A stretch of 23,613 nt of DNA from an uncultured Anaeroplasmataceae bacterium (GCA_934229785.1 CAKQEA010000028.1:1-23613), one strand, 5' to 3'. Shown: positions 7,084 through 18,049, numbered from the stretch's first letter. Numbers and translations: made by a program. Notes: generated from the letters alone by a model not told the origin.

Positions 7084-7122
7084 AGTCAAGGAAGTAATCT
7101 TTAAGTCTGGAGGGAAAAAAAC

Positions 7123-7272
7123 ATGCGTGACTTAGTTAAGTTAGTTTGTTCTGATTGCAAGAACGAAAATTATTATACAGACAAGAACAAGAAGACAACT
7201 CCTGAAAGAATGGAGATTAAAAAATATTGTCCTCATTGCCGTAAGCATACAGTTCATAAAGAAAAGAAGTAA
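7123..7272 (+). CDS. rpmG: 50S ribosomal protein L33
   Basis: This 49-residue basic protein begins [12 protein letters not shown] and ends HTVHKEKK. It has two CxxC pairs (Cys9/Cys12 and Cys36/Cys39), so it is the zinc-binding form of L33. It sits on the large subunit near the E site. GGAGGG at 7109-7114 provides the ribosome binding site. It has its own promoter and terminator and is monocistronic. In many Bacillota L33 is followed by secE and nusG; that arrangement is absent here, so a second L33 gene elsewhere is possible. Confidence 0.95.
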   Translation: MRDLVKLVCSDCKNENYYTDKNKKTTPERMEIKKYCPHCRKHTVHKEKK

Positions 7273-7279
7273 AATATTT

Positions 7280-7312
7280 AGGCTTATCTATAAGGATAAG
7301 CCTTTATTTTTT
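7280..7312 (+). terminator. Terminator of rpmG
   Basis: The 9-bp stem AGGCTTATC (7280-7288) / GATAAGCCT (7295-7303) has a 6-nt loop and is followed by TTATTTTTT. Confidence 0.88.
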
Positions 7313-7323
7313 AGGAGAAAAAT

Positions 7324-7935
7324 ATGATTGAAAAAATAACAACAGGCAGTTTTTTTACAAATAGCTATATTATTTCAAATGATTATAAAGAATGCATTAT
7401 AGTTGATCCAGGTTTATCATATAGGAATGCTTATGAACAAATTATTGCTAAATATAAGCCAAAGGCGATATTGATTACTCATGGACATGTTGATCATATT
7501 GATGGTATTTCTTTTTTTAAAGATTTACCTGTTTATATTTCTAGTATGGATGAAAAAATGATGTATGATTCAACAAATTCATTATATTTAATGATTAACA
7601 AAATAACTCCGTTTAAAAATGGTGAATTAAATGTTATCAATGTTTCAGATGGTGATATCATTTCTTTAATTGGTTTTAGCTTTAGGGTTATTTCTACACC
7701 AGGGCACACTAAAGGGAGCTTATGCTATTTAATGGATAATAATTTATTTTGCGGTGATACTTTATTTCATTTGTCATCTGGAAGATGTGATTTTCCTACA
7801 GGAAATAGTAAAGAAATGAATGATTCATTGAAAAAATTGAAAGTGATGATTTCTGATGATACAATGATTTATCCTGGACATGATGATATAACTAGAATGG
7901 ATGTTGAAAAAAAGTATAATCCTTATTTGCGATAA
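7324..7935 (+). CDS. Metallo-beta-lactamase-fold hydrolase (glyoxalase II-like)
   Basis: This 203-residue cytoplasmic protein of the MBL superfamily carries the complete dinuclear metal site: THGHVDH (His53, His55, Asp57, His58), His128 in TPGHTKGS, Asp145 in CGDTLF and His186 in YPGHD. It resembles the short Bacillota YqgX/YcbL type, annotated as hydroxyacylglutathione hydrolase-like and probably a thiolester hydrolase. AGGAGA at 7313-7318 sets the start. It follows the rpmG terminator with no clear promoter of its own, so it may depend on read-through. Confidence 0.88.
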   Translation: MIEKITTGSFFTNSYIISNDYKECIIVDPGLSYRNAYEQIIAKYKPKAILITHGHVDHIDGISFFKDLPVYISSMDEKMMYDSTNSLYLMINKITPFKNGELNVINVSDGDIISLIGFSFRVISTPGHTKGSLCYLMDNNLFCGDTLFHLSSGRCDFPTGNSKEMNDSLKKLKVMISDDTMIYPGHDDITRMDVEKKYNPYLR

Positions 7936-7950
7936 TTATCAAAATAATTG

Positions 7951-7979
7951 TTTGATATTTTAGTGTTTTATGATATAAT
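7951..7979 (+). promoter_or_regulatory. Extended -10 promoter of asnA
   Basis: TGATATAAT (7971-7979) is an extended -10 box, with TTTGAT (7951-7956) 17 bp upstream. The start would be near 7986, immediately before the ribosome binding site, giving a leader of under 20 nt. Confidence 0.6.
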
Positions 7980-8003
7980 CTTTTGAAAAGGGAGTATGAT
8001 ATT

Positions 8004-9011
8004 GTGAAACATTTGATTTTAAAAGAAAATTATGAATCTAAGCTTAGCTTGATTGAAACTGAACTTGCAATTAAATTTGTTAAAGATAATTTTGAACGTG
8101 AGCTTTCACGAGCACTTAATTTGACTCGTGTTTCAGCACCTTTGTTTGTCCTTCCATCAACTGGATTAAATGATGGCTTAAATGGCGTTGAACGTAGAGT
8201 GAACTTTGATATTAAAAATATTAATGAAGAGGTCGAGGTTGTTCAAAGCCTAGCAAAGTGGAAAAGAAATGCTTTAGCTAAGTATGGATTTAATGTTGGT
8301 AGTGGTCTTTATACGGATATGAATGCCATTAGACGTGATGAGGATTTAGATAGTTTACATTCGGCCTATGTTGATCAATGGGATTGGGAAAAGATAATTA
8401 CAAAAGAGGATAGGAAAATTCCTTTTTTAAAGCAAACTGTAAAAAAAATCTATAAGGTGTTATGTAAGGTTGAAAATAGTGTTTGTAAGAAATTTCCTAC
8501 TTTAAACAAAGCACTGCCAGATGATATTTATTTTATTACGACGAAACAACTTGAAAATCTTTATCCAAATTTGACTCCTAGTGAAAGAGAATATGAGATA
8601 TGTAAGAAGTATAGAGCAGTTTTTATTATGCAAATTGGTGCTAAATTAAAAAATGGATTGCCTCATGATGGCAGAGCTGCTGATTATGATGATTGGAATT
8701 TAAATGGTGATATTATGGTTTATTATGAGGAGTTAGATATTGCCTTTGAATTATCATCAATGGGTATAAGAGTTGATGAAAAATCAATTGTTGAGCAGTT
8801 AAAGGAAAAAGGCGAGATTGATAAGATTAATAATCCTTATGTCCAAGGAGTTATTAATAGTACCCTACCTTTAACAATTGGTGGAGGTATTGGCCAATCA
8901 AGGCTTTGTATGTTTATGCTGAAAAAAGCACATATTGGTGAGGTTCAGGCTTCTGTGTGGAGTGATGATGATATTAAGGCGTTAGAAGCGTGTAATATTC
9001 ATTTGTTGTAA
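8004..9011 (+). CDS. asnA: Aspartate-ammonia ligase (ammonia-dependent asparagine synthetase)
   Basis: AsnA makes asparagine from aspartate, ammonia and ATP through an aspartyl-adenylate; it has a class II aminoacyl-tRNA-synthetase-like fold. The 335-residue protein is full length and shows family blocks VVQSLAKWKRNAL, GLYTDMNAIRRDED, LHSAYVDQWDWEK, DYDDW, NGDIMV, FELSSMGIRVD and TIGGGIGQSRLCM. The GTG at 8004 is preferred because AAAGGGAG (7987-7994) lies 9 nt upstream; an in-frame TTG at 7983 precedes that site. It is monocistronic between its own promoter and terminator. Confidence 0.96.
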   Translation: MKHLILKENYESKLSLIETELAIKFVKDNFERELSRALNLTRVSAPLFVLPSTGLNDGLNGVERRVNFDIKNINEEVEVVQSLAKWKRNALAKYGFNVGSGLYTDMNAIRRDEDLDSLHSAYVDQWDWEKIITKEDRKIPFLKQTVKKIYKVLCKVENSVCKKFPTLNKALPDDIYFITTKQLENLYPNLTPSEREYEICKKYRAVFIMQIGAKLKNGLPHDGRAADYDDWNLNGDIMVYYEELDIAFELSSMGIRVDEKSIVEQLKEKGEIDKINNPYVQGVINSTLPLTIGGGIGQSRLCMFMLKKAHIGEVQASVWSDDDIKALEACNIHLL

Positions 9012-9022
9012 AAAGGATGTAG

Positions 9023-9052
9023 GTTTGTCAAAACGGCAAACTTTTATTTTTT
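9023..9052 (+). terminator. Terminator of asnA
   Basis: The 7-bp stem GTTTGTC (9023-9029) / GGCAAAC (9035-9041), with one G.T pair, has a 5-nt loop and is followed by TTTTATTTTTT. It ends just before the first CIRCE-like operator. Confidence 0.8.
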
Positions 9053-9059
9053 AATAATT

Positions 9060-9086
9060 TTAGCACTTTTGAGTTGACAGTGCCAA
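9060..9086. promoter_or_regulatory. CIRCE operator 1 (HrcA binding site)
   Basis: TTAGCACTT (9060-9068), a 9-nt spacer and CAGTGCCAA (9078-9086) match the CIRCE consensus TTAGCACTC-N9-GAGTGCTAA at 8/9 and 7/9 positions. It covers the -35 box TTGACA (9074-9079), so bound HrcA would block RNA polymerase directly. Confidence 0.85.
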
Positions 9087-9102
9087 AACTTTGTCATATA
9101 AT
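9074..9102 (+). promoter_or_regulatory. Promoter of the hrcA-grpE-dnaK-dnaJ operon
   Basis: Perfect TTGACA (9074-9079) and TATAAT (9097-9102) are separated by 17 bp. This strong promoter sits between two CIRCE-like operators. Confidence 0.9.
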
Positions 9103-9105
9103 ATA

Positions 9106-9132
9106 ATTGCACTTGGGAATGAGAAGTGCTGA
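9106..9132. promoter_or_regulatory. CIRCE-like operator 2
   Basis: ATTGCACTT (9106-9114), a 9-nt spacer and AAGTGCTGA (9124-9132) match CIRCE at 6/9 and 7/9 positions, including a perfect GCACTT/AAGTGC core. It begins at about the transcription start and would fall in the mRNA leader, ending just before the hrcA ribosome binding site. Confidence 0.7.
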
Positions 9133-9149
9133 TGAGGAGGTGCGCTCAG

Positions 9150-10163
9150 ATGTTATCGGATAGACAAAAACTGATTCTAAAAGCAATTATTGAAGAATAT
9201 GTTACTTCAAATGAACCAGTTGGATCTAAAATGCTAACAAGTAAGCCTTACCTTGATTTCTCTTCTGCTACATTGCGTTATGATATGCAGCATCTTGAGG
9301 AGGATGGCTATCTTGAAAAAACTCATACTTCATCTGGTAGAATCCCATCTCAAACAGGCTATAGATATTATGTTGATCATTTGATTATTCGTGATGATGA
9401 TGTTACAGAATATTTTAAGTATGTTGATGAGATAATAGATAATAAGATGTTATCGAAGGAGGATACCTTTAAGAAGCTTGCAGATTTTTTAAGTGAATTA
9501 ACAGGTTATTATGTTTCAATTGTTGGTTCGGCTAATGATTTTGCACATGTTATGAAAATGGAAATTGTTCCATTGTCTGGTAGTGATGCAGTTTTATTAA
9601 TCGTAACAAATAATGGTGCAGTACAATCTCAAAAAATTTCAATTCCTAAAGGGTATAATATGGATGACTTGTTGCGTATAATACAAATGTTTGATAGTGC
9701 GATGTATGATCATTCTATTTATGAAATAAGAGATGTTTTATCAAAGGAAGCGTCAAAACCAAGAATTAGACAAATGGTTGATTTCCGTGATGATATTTTG
9801 AATTTCATGATTAAAGCATTTTCAAGATTTTTAAATGCTGAATCATATGATTCTGGTTTATCAAGGCTGTTTACTCAGCCTGAGTTTCAAGATCATGAGA
9901 TTATGCAGAAGATTTTGAAGGCTGTTGATAAGGATAATATTAAGAGCTTTGCGACAACAGATACAGGAGTTAAGATTCATATTGGATACGAAAACCGTAA
10001 GGATGGCTTAGAGGAATGCTCAATAGTCACAGTTCCTTATTTCATAGGAGATAATGAATATGGAACAATTATTATGGTAGGGCCTACTCGTATGAATTAT
10101 CGTGGTGTTGTGCCACTTCTTGAATATGTATGTAAGAGTATGCAAAAGCTTAAAGATAGGTAG
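9150..10163 (+). CDS. hrcA: Heat-inducible transcription repressor HrcA
   Basis: HrcA binds CIRCE operators and represses the dnaK and groE heat-shock operons, needing GroEL to stay active. The 337-residue protein starts MLSDRQKLILKAIIEEYV, the typical N-terminal winged helix, and continues with the PVGSKML and SSATLRYDMQHLEE blocks and the TSSGRIPSQTGYRYYVDHL hinge. It ends with the VPLLEYVCKSM helix. AGGAGGTG (9135-9142), 7 nt upstream, fixes ATG 9150; an in-frame GTG at 9126 lies within the second operator. It is first in the operon and autoregulated through the two operators upstream. Confidence 0.96.
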   Translation: MLSDRQKLILKAIIEEYVTSNEPVGSKMLTSKPYLDFSSATLRYDMQHLEEDGYLEKTHTSSGRIPSQTGYRYYVDHLIIRDDDVTEYFKYVDEIIDNKMLSKEDTFKKLADFLSELTGYYVSIVGSANDFAHVMKMEIVPLSGSDAVLLIVTNNGAVQSQKISIPKGYNMDDLLRIIQMFDSAMYDHSIYEIRDVLSKEASKPRIRQMVDFRDDILNFMIKAFSRFLNAESYDSGLSRLFTQPEFQDHEIMQKILKAVDKDNIKSFATTDTGVKIHIGYENRKDGLEECSIVTVPYFIGDNEYGTIIMVGPTRMNYRGVVPLLEYVCKSMQKLKDR

Positions 10164-10172
10164 GTGTAGAAT

Positions 10173-12637
<2,465 letters not shown>

Positions 12638-12663
12638 TTTAAATTATTAAAATTAACAAACAA

Positions 12664-12687
12664 GAAGGGCCACACTTATGGCCCTTC
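12664..12687 (+). other. Intercistronic hairpin between dnaK and dnaJ
   Basis: The perfect 9-bp stem GAAGGGCCA (12664-12672) / TGGCCCTTC (12679-12687) has a 6-nt loop. No T run follows (CGATTTG), so it is not a standard terminator. It would protect the upstream dnaK message from 3' exonucleases or cause partial attenuation, giving less DnaJ than DnaK. Confidence 0.7.
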
Positions 12688-12705
12688 GATTTGTGAGGTG
12701 CAAAT

Positions 12706-13833
12706 ATGGCTAAGAGAGATTATTATGAGGTTTTAGGCTTACAAAAGGGTGCAAGTCAAGATGAAATTAAGCGTGCTTATCGTCAGCTTGCTAAAAAATA
12801 CCACCCAGATATCAATAAGGAGCCTGGAGCTGAAGAAAAATTTAAAGAAATAAATGAAGCCTACGATACACTATCTGATGAGGATAAGAAGGCTAGATAT
12901 GACCAGTATGGCTTCGATGACCCAACTCAAGGCTTTGGCGGTGCCGGTGGAGGCTTTGGTGGCTTTAGTGGAGCAGGTGGCTTTGGCGGCTTCGATGATA
13001 TTTTAAATTCATTCTTTGGCGGTGGAAGATCTAGTAGCAGTAGAGCTAATGGTCCAAGACAAGGTGCTGATGTCGAAAAACAAATGAATATTACATTTGA
13101 GGAGGCTGTATATGGCTGCAAGAAAAAGATACGTTTATCAGTAGATGATGAATGTATTCAATGTGGTGGTACTGGTGCTGCTTCAAAAGGTGATATTAAG
13201 GTATGTCCAAAATGTAAAGGACAGGGAAGTGTCTTTATTCGTCAACAAACTATTTTTGGTGCTTCAACTGTTCAAACAACTTGCCCAGATTGTAATGGTA
13301 CTGGTAAAATAGTTACAAAGAAATGCGAAGCCTGCGGAGGTAAAGGACGCGTTCGTCGTATTAAGGATGTAGAGGTTACAATTCCTGCAGGTATTCAAAC
13401 AGGTATGACTCTTCGTATGGAGGGTTATGGACAGTCAGGATTTAATGGTGGACCAAGTGGTGATTTATATATTTCATTTATTTGTGGAGAACATCAAAAA
13501 TTTAAACGTGATGGTCAGGATATTATTCTTGAAATTCCAATCAGCTTTACTCAGGCAGCTTTAGGTGATACACTTGAAATTCCAACAATTGATGGTAATG
13601 TGTCATTTAAGATTCCTGCTGGTACTCAATCTGGAACAAAATTCCGTTTGCGTGGTAAGGGTACAAAGAATCCAAAGGGTGGAATTTCACGTGGTGATCA
13701 AATTGTTATTACAAACGTTGAGACTCCAACAAATCTTACTGCTGATGAAAAGAAGCTTCTTGAACAGCTTGGTAACGTTCAAAAGGATGCTAAAAAATCT
13801 CCATGGGAGAAATTTAAGTCATTCTTTAAATAG
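12706..13833 (+). CDS. dnaJ: Co-chaperone DnaJ (Hsp40, type I)
   Basis: DnaJ stimulates DnaK ATPase and delivers substrates. The 375-residue protein has the J-domain with HPD at 33-35 and a Gly/Phe-rich region (about 72-110). The four-repeat zinc-finger domain reads [24 protein letters not shown] and CEACGGKG, and is followed by the two C-terminal peptide-binding domains. GAGGTG 5 nt before the ATG is the ribosome binding site. It is the last gene of the heat-shock operon and is closed by a terminator. Confidence 0.98.
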   Translation: MAKRDYYEVLGLQKGASQDEIKRAYRQLAKKYHPDINKEPGAEEKFKEINEAYDTLSDEDKKARYDQYGFDDPTQGFGGAGGGFGGFSGAGGFGGFDDILNSFFGGGRSSSSRANGPRQGADVEKQMNITFEEAVYGCKKKIRLSVDDECIQCGGTGAASKGDIKVCPKCKGQGSVFIRQQTIFGASTVQTTCPDCNGTGKIVTKKCEACGGKGRVRRIKDVEVTIPAGIQTGMTLRMEGYGQSGFNGGPSGDLYISFICGEHQKFKRDGQDIILEIPISFTQAALGDTLEIPTIDGNVSFKIPAGTQSGTKFRLRGKGTKNPKGGISRGDQIVITNVETPTNLTADEKKLLEQLGNVQKDAKKSPWEKFKSFFK

Positions 13834-13843
13834 AAATTGGATG

Positions 13844-13868
13844 GGAAGGTTGCATTACCTTCCTTTTT
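13844..13868 (+). terminator. Terminator of the heat-shock operon
   Basis: The 7-bp stem GGAAGGT (13844-13850) / ACCTTCC (13857-13863) has a 6-nt loop and is followed by five T. Confidence 0.88.
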
Positions 13869-13878
13869 GTCTTTTCTA

Positions 13879-13907
13879 TTGAAAAAGTAATTATTTATTG
13901 TTATAAT
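13879..13907 (+). promoter_or_regulatory. Promoter of the 13942-16624 gene cluster
   Basis: TTGAAA (13879-13884) and TATAAT (13902-13907) are separated by 17 bp. Confidence 0.7.
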
Positions 13908-13941
13908 TTTAGTAGTTAATTTTTCTCAAGGAGGCTTCAAA

Positions 13942-14595
13942 ATGGAAGAGAATAAATTTGATTTATTAGATGAAGTTGAACAGGATATGGCTGTTAAACC
14001 AGAAGAAAAGGAAGAGTTAAAGGGATATCAAAAGCTTTTACTTGCTGAACGTGACCGTAAGGATTATGAAAAGGCTAAAAGCTTAGTTAAGATTGGTTGT
14101 TTTGAACAAATACAAGAAACAACAGTTGACTATAATGATTATGAAAGTATTCCACTAGATAAAAAATTTAAGGGTTTGTATTCTCTTTTTAGAAAAAAGG
14201 GTTCTAATCAGTTGGTTTTTATTTGTCCACTTGTTGAGGATAATAAGGGAGATAGTGAGGGTGAACGTAAGGATTTAGCTCCATATGCTTATGATGTATT
14301 ATATACTGATAGAATGGATGAAGAAACTTATCAGATGGTATTAAAGGCAGCTAAAAATAATTATAGAAATGCTATTACTATTTTATATAAAACAAGTGTA
14401 GTATTGTACTTTGTTTTAATTGCTGTTTGGCTGTTTGAGCTTATTTTTAATTTTGTAAATTACGTTTCAAATGGTGTATTTATGGCCTTTGGTATGTCAT
14501 TATTCTATGCAGCTACATTCTTTGTGGGTATTGTAATTGCTACACCACTTTTAGCTTTATTAAGTATTAAATATAAAAAGTATAAGGCAAACTAG
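13942..14595 (+). CDS. Unrecognised protein with two C-terminal membrane segments
   Basis: This 217-residue protein has an acidic, helical N-terminal part (about 1-60), a central soluble part and two transmembrane helices near 148-170 and 183-207, ending in a lysine-rich tail. The positive-inside pattern suggests both termini are cytoplasmic. I recognise no family. It follows a good promoter and AGGAGG ribosome binding site. Only 2 nt separate it from rsmE, so it is cotranscribed with rsmE and mtaB. In related Bacillota the gene between dnaJ and rsmE is often prmA; this is not a methyltransferase. Confidence 0.7.
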   Translation: MEENKFDLLDEVEQDMAVKPEEKEELKGYQKLLLAERDRKDYEKAKSLVKIGCFEQIQETTVDYNDYESIPLDKKFKGLYSLFRKKGSNQLVFICPLVEDNKGDSEGERKDLAPYAYDVLYTDRMDEETYQMVLKAAKNNYRNAITILYKTSVVLYFVLIAVWLFELIFNFVNYVSNGVFMAFGMSLFYAATFFVGIVIATPLLALLSIKYKKYKAN

Positions 14596-14597
14596 TT

Positions 14598-15335
14598 ATG
14601 CAAAAGTACTTCATATCAAATGATGATTTTAATAAGAAAGTAATTACTGGTGATGATGTTTTTCATATTAAAAATGTTATGCGTGGACGTGTTGGAGATA
14701 ATATTTTAGTTTCAAATGGTAATTCTACATTTCTTGTTGAAATTAAATCAATTTCAAGTAATGAGGTAGCTTATGAATTAAAAGAGGAACAAATCGGCAA
14801 TCATGAGTTGCCGGTTTTTGTCTCTATTTTTCAAGGCTATCCAAAGGGTGATAAGATAGAGGATATAATTAAGCATGGTACTGAATTAGGTGCCTATGAA
14901 TTTATTCCTACTATGATGAAACGTAGTATAGTAAAGCTAGATGATAAGAAAAAAATAAGTAAGGTTGAACGCTTTAATAAAATTGCTAAGGAAGCATCAG
15001 AACAATCCTATAGAGATATAGTTCCTAAAGTTTTAAATGTTAAAAATCTTAAGGAAATTGACTTTAGTGATTTTGATTTAAAAATTGTATGTTTTGAAGA
15101 GATTGCTAAAAATGGAGAATTAACAAATTTTAAAAATGCAATCTCTAAATTAAAAGGAAAAGAAAAAATAGCTATTGTTATTGGGCCTGAGGGTGGAATT
15201 GATGATAGCGAAATAAAGTATTTACTTGATAAAGGTTTTATTGTTTGTGGACTTGGACCAAGAATTTTAAGAACAGAAAGTGTTGTATTTTATTGTTTGT
15301 CAGCAATTAGCTATGAATTGGAGTTAAAAAAATGA
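14598..15335 (+). CDS. rsmE: 16S rRNA (uracil-1498-N3)-methyltransferase
   Basis: RsmE methylates U1498 of 16S rRNA in the 30S subunit using S-adenosylmethionine. The 245-residue protein has an N-terminal PUA-like domain (HIKNVMRGRVGD) and a C-terminal SPOUT trefoil-knot domain with PKGDKIEDIIKHGTELGAYEF, IGPEGGIDDSE and LGPRILRTES. The family length is about 240-250, so it is complete. Its last four bases overlap the mtaB start (ATGA), implying coupled translation. Confidence 0.95.
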   Translation: MQKYFISNDDFNKKVITGDDVFHIKNVMRGRVGDNILVSNGNSTFLVEIKSISSNEVAYELKEEQIGNHELPVFVSIFQGYPKGDKIEDIIKHGTELGAYEFIPTMMKRSIVKLDDKKKISKVERFNKIAKEASEQSYRDIVPKVLNVKNLKEIDFSDFDLKIVCFEEIAKNGELTNFKNAISKLKGKEKIAIVIGPEGGIDDSEIKYLLDKGFIVCGLGPRILRTESVVFYCLSAISYELELKK

Positions 15336-16624
15336 AAAAAATTGGATTTATTACATTAGGGTGTAAAGTAAATATTTATGAATCGAATGCCTTAAAAAAT
15401 GAGTTAACAAATAGGGGCTATGAGGTTGTTGAGGCAGAGGATGATTGTGATGCTTATATTATTAATACCTGCTCTGTAACTAATATGGCAGATGCTAAGA
15501 GTCGTAAGATGATTAGAAAATGTGTTAAAATGAATCCAAATGCAATTATATGTGCAATGGGTTGCTATGTTCAAACAAATGATGAGGCTTTAAAAATAGA
15601 TGGTGTTGATATTTTAGTCGGAAATGGAAATAAAAAACAAATTGTTGATGAGCTTGAAAGAAAAATGAATGAAGGTCATACAACAAGATATGTAAATATT
15701 TTAGACATTTTAGATACTCATGAATATGAGCCATTAGGTGTTACAACATTTGATCACACCAGAGCCTTTGTGAAAATTGAAGATGGATGTGAAAACTTTT
15801 GTACCTATTGTATTATCCCATATGCACGTGGACCAGTTCGTTGTAAGCCAGCAGACGATGTAATAAATGAGCTTCAAAGAATTACTGGCATGGGTTATAA
15901 GGAGGTAGTATTAGCTGGTATTCATACAGGAAGATATGTTGATGGTGATACTCATTTTTCGGATTTAGTTGAAAGAATATTAAATGAGGTCCCTAATTTA
16001 AAAAGATTAAGATTATCATCAATTGAAATTAATGAGGTTGATGACAAATTTATTAACCTTATGAAAAATAATAATGTTATTGCTAATCATTTACATTTAC
16101 CACTTCAAAGTGGAAGTGATTTAGTCCTAAGTAAAATGGAAAGAAAATATGATACAGCATTTTTTATGGATAAAATTGAAAAAATAAGGGCTGCAAGACC
16201 TGATATTTCAATTACTACTGATGTTATTGTGGGATTTCCTTATGAAAGTGATGAACAATATTTAAAATCAAAGGATTTTATAAAAAAAGTTGGTTTTTCA
16301 AAATTACATGTTTTTCCTTATTCAAAGAGAAAAGGAACAAAGGCAGTTGATATGCCACAGGTTAATGATACAATTAAGAAGAATAGAACTGTTGATTTAA
16401 TTGAATATTCTAAAGAACTAGAACAAAGCTATGCTTTAAAATTTGTTGGTTTAAAAATGGATGTTATTGTTGAACAGGCCCTAAATTCAAATGAGATGGT
16501 AGGACATACTTCAAATTTCTTACAGGTTGTTTTAGATAAAGATGAATCATTAATTGGTAGTCAGGTTAATGTTATTATTGAATCTGTTGATGGCTTAAAG
16601 GCTAAAGGTAAACTTGTTGAATAA
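15332..16624 (+). CDS. mtaB: tRNA t6A37 methylthiotransferase MtaB
   Basis: MtaB converts t6A37 to ms2t6A in tRNAs reading ANN codons. The 430-residue protein has the methylthiotransferase domain with Cys11, Cys47 and Cys78 binding the auxiliary [4Fe-4S] cluster. The radical SAM cluster is Cys153, Cys157 and Cys160 in GCENFCTYC, followed by IIPYARGPVR, and a TRAM domain forms the last 60 or so residues. The MTLGC-like start (ITLGCKVNIYES) is typical of MtaB rather than MiaB. It overlaps rsmE by 4 nt and is followed by a terminator hairpin. Confidence 0.95.
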   Translation: MKKIGFITLGCKVNIYESNALKNELTNRGYEVVEAEDDCDAYIINTCSVTNMADAKSRKMIRKCVKMNPNAIICAMGCYVQTNDEALKIDGVDILVGNGNKKQIVDELERKMNEGHTTRYVNILDILDTHEYEPLGVTTFDHTRAFVKIEDGCENFCTYCIIPYARGPVRCKPADDVINELQRITGMGYKEVVLAGIHTGRYVDGDTHFSDLVERILNEVPNLKRLRLSSIEINEVDDKFINLMKNNNVIANHLHLPLQSGSDLVLSKMERKYDTAFFMDKIEKIRAARPDISITTDVIVGFPYESDEQYLKSKDFIKKVGFSKLHVFPYSKRKGTKAVDMPQVNDTIKKNRTVDLIEYSKELEQSYALKFVGLKMDVIVEQALNSNEMVGHTSNFLQVVLDKDESLIGSQVNVIIESVDGLKAKGKLVE

Positions 16625-16684
16625 AAAGTTGATATTAAGAGCTAAATTTACTTTTACAACTAAAGGATTAAAAAATGTGTAAAA

Positions 16685-16711
16685 AAAGAGAAAAAACTCT
16701 TTACTTTTTAT
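16685..16711 (+). terminator. Weak terminator after mtaB
   Basis: The 6-bp stem AAAGAG (16685-16690) / CTCTTT (16697-16702) is followed by ACTTTTTAT. The stem overlaps the -35 box of the rpsU promoter. Confidence 0.55.
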
Positions 16712-16728
16712 ATTCATTTATGTATAAT
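16700..16728 (+). promoter_or_regulatory. Promoter of rpsU
   Basis: TTTACT (16700-16705) and TATAAT (16723-16728) are separated by 17 bp. Confidence 0.6.
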
Positions 16729-16763
16729 GATATAGGAATTCGTCCTTGGAAGGAGGCTTAGTT

Positions 16764-16937
16764 ATGCCAAAAATTGTTGTACGTGAAAAAGAAAGCATCG
16801 AAGACGCTCTACGTAGATTTAAGCGCGATGTATCTAGATCTGGTAACCTTCAAGAGGCGAAGAAACGTCAATATTATTTGAAGCCTAGTGATGTTCGTAA
16901 ACAAAAACGTCAAGAGGCACGTAAGAAGTTTAAGTAA
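16764..16937 (+). CDS. rpsU: 30S ribosomal protein S21
   Basis: This 57-residue, strongly basic protein has the S21 pattern [20 protein letters not shown] at the start and ends QEARKKFK. S21 contacts the anti-Shine-Dalgarno region of 16S rRNA. GGAAGGAGG (16748-16756) places the start at ATG 16764. A 6-residue upstream extension is in frame but includes that site. It has its own promoter and terminator. The rsmE-mtaB-rpsU order is common in Bacillota. Confidence 0.96.
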   Translation: MPKIVVREKESIEDALRRFKRDVSRSGNLQEAKKRQYYLKPSDVRKQKRQEARKKFK

Positions 16938-16942
16938 GATCG

Positions 16943-16968
16943 AGGGAGATTTATTCTCCCTTATTTTC
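16943..16968 (+). terminator. Terminator of rpsU
   Basis: The 6-bp GC-rich stem GGGAGA (16944-16949) / TCTCCC (16955-16960) has a 5-nt loop and is followed by TTATTTTC. Confidence 0.82.
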
Positions 16969-16987
16969 ATTTTTAAGGAGAAAGATT

Positions 16988-17701
16988 ATGACTATTTTTA
17001 TGATGGGTGATTCAACAATGAAGTTTAATGATTTCCTAAGATATCCGCAAACAGGCTGGGGTCAGGTTATGCAAATGTTTGTTAAAGAGGATGTTTTAGT
17101 TTTAGATTACGCCGAAAATGGTAGGAGCACAAAAAGCTTTATTGCTGAAGGTAGATTTGCTAAAATTTTAAATCAAATTAAACCAAATGATATTGTTATT
17201 TGTCAATTTGGACATAATGATGAAAAAGAATATGATAAAGCAAGATATACAGCTCCATATGGTGAATATCAACAAAATTTAAAATATTTTGCTGATGAGG
17301 TTCACAAGCATGGGGCAGAAATTATATATGCTACAAGTATTACAAGGCATAAATTTGATAATGGTGTATGTGTAAATTCTCATGGAGAATATCCTAATGC
17401 TATGCTTGAATTTGCTAAAAATAATGGTTATACCTGTATTGATTTAAATCAAAAAACTATCGATTTATATACAAAGCTTGGTGAAGATAATTCAAAAAAG
17501 TTTCATATGATTTTTGATAAGGGAGTATATTCTCATTATCCTGATGGATCTGATGATCATTCTCACTTAGTTTATACTGGTGCATTAATGGTTGCTGAAA
17601 TATTTACCAAAGAGGTATTAAAAACTAATCATATATTAAAAAATTACTTAATTGATGTTAACTCTTCAGCTGATATTGATTGGGCAATGTTAAAGGATTA
17701 A
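16988..17701 (+). CDS. SGNH/GDSL hydrolase, rhamnogalacturonan acetylesterase-like
   Basis: This 237-residue protein shows all four SGNH blocks: Ser9 in GDST, Gly45 in NGRSTKSF, Asn77 in FGHND and Asp190/His193 in DDHSHLVYTGA. The combination GDST..GWGQ..NGRS..FGHND is that of carbohydrate acetylesterases of the rhamnogalacturonan acetylesterase (RhgT/CE12) type. There is no signal peptide, so it would act in the cytoplasm on imported oligosaccharides. AAGGAG is 7 nt before the ATG. No promoter is clear after the rpsU terminator. It is probably cotranscribed with the small gene 7 nt downstream. Confidence 0.85.
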   Translation: MTIFMMGDSTMKFNDFLRYPQTGWGQVMQMFVKEDVLVLDYAENGRSTKSFIAEGRFAKILNQIKPNDIVICQFGHNDEKEYDKARYTAPYGEYQQNLKYFADEVHKHGAEIIYATSITRHKFDNGVCVNSHGEYPNAMLEFAKNNGYTCIDLNQKTIDLYTKLGEDNSKKFHMIFDKGVYSHYPDGSDDHSHLVYTGALMVAEIFTKEVLKTNHILKNYLIDVNSSADIDWAMLKD

Positions 17702-17708
17702 AAACATT

Positions 17709-18023
17709 ATGACGCTTGATTTCTTTTTTGAAGTTTATGATTTAAATGAATTAGAATTCAATAATGTTTTTATTAAAAATAATGTGTTGTATTTAGATGT
17801 TAATTTGCCAGCACATCTTGATTTAATAGCAAATGGCTACCGTCCTGAGCTTGATGTTATTATTAATAAAATTTTTGTATTTAATAACGTTAGTATAGAA
17901 AATTTCACATTTGATAAGCCTTATAGTTTAAAGCTTATTAATAAAAATAATGATTCATATATAGTTGAAATTTCTAATGTTAATGTTACCATTCCTAGAC
18001 AAAACATAATGATCGAAAAATAA
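17709..18023 (+). CDS. Small unrecognised protein after the esterase
   Basis: This 104-residue acidic protein has alternating hydrophobic residues (FNNVFIKNNVLYLDVNLP, YIVEISNVNVTIP) that suggest a beta-sandwich. It has no signal peptide, membrane helix or cysteines. I recognise no family. Its ribosome binding site AAGGAT overlaps the stop region of the esterase, so the two genes are coupled. A strong terminator follows. Confidence 0.6.
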   Translation: MTLDFFFEVYDLNELEFNNVFIKNNVLYLDVNLPAHLDLIANGYRPELDVIINKIFVFNNVSIENFTFDKPYSLKLINKNNDSYIVEISNVNVTIPRQNIMIEK

Positions 18024-18049
18024 CATTTTGATAATTTTTAATTAGAATA

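Noticed and set aside
13565..13882. Plus-strand frame overlapping the end of dnaJ
   Set aside because: Out-of-frame shadow of dnaJ with no ribosome binding site and running into the terminator.
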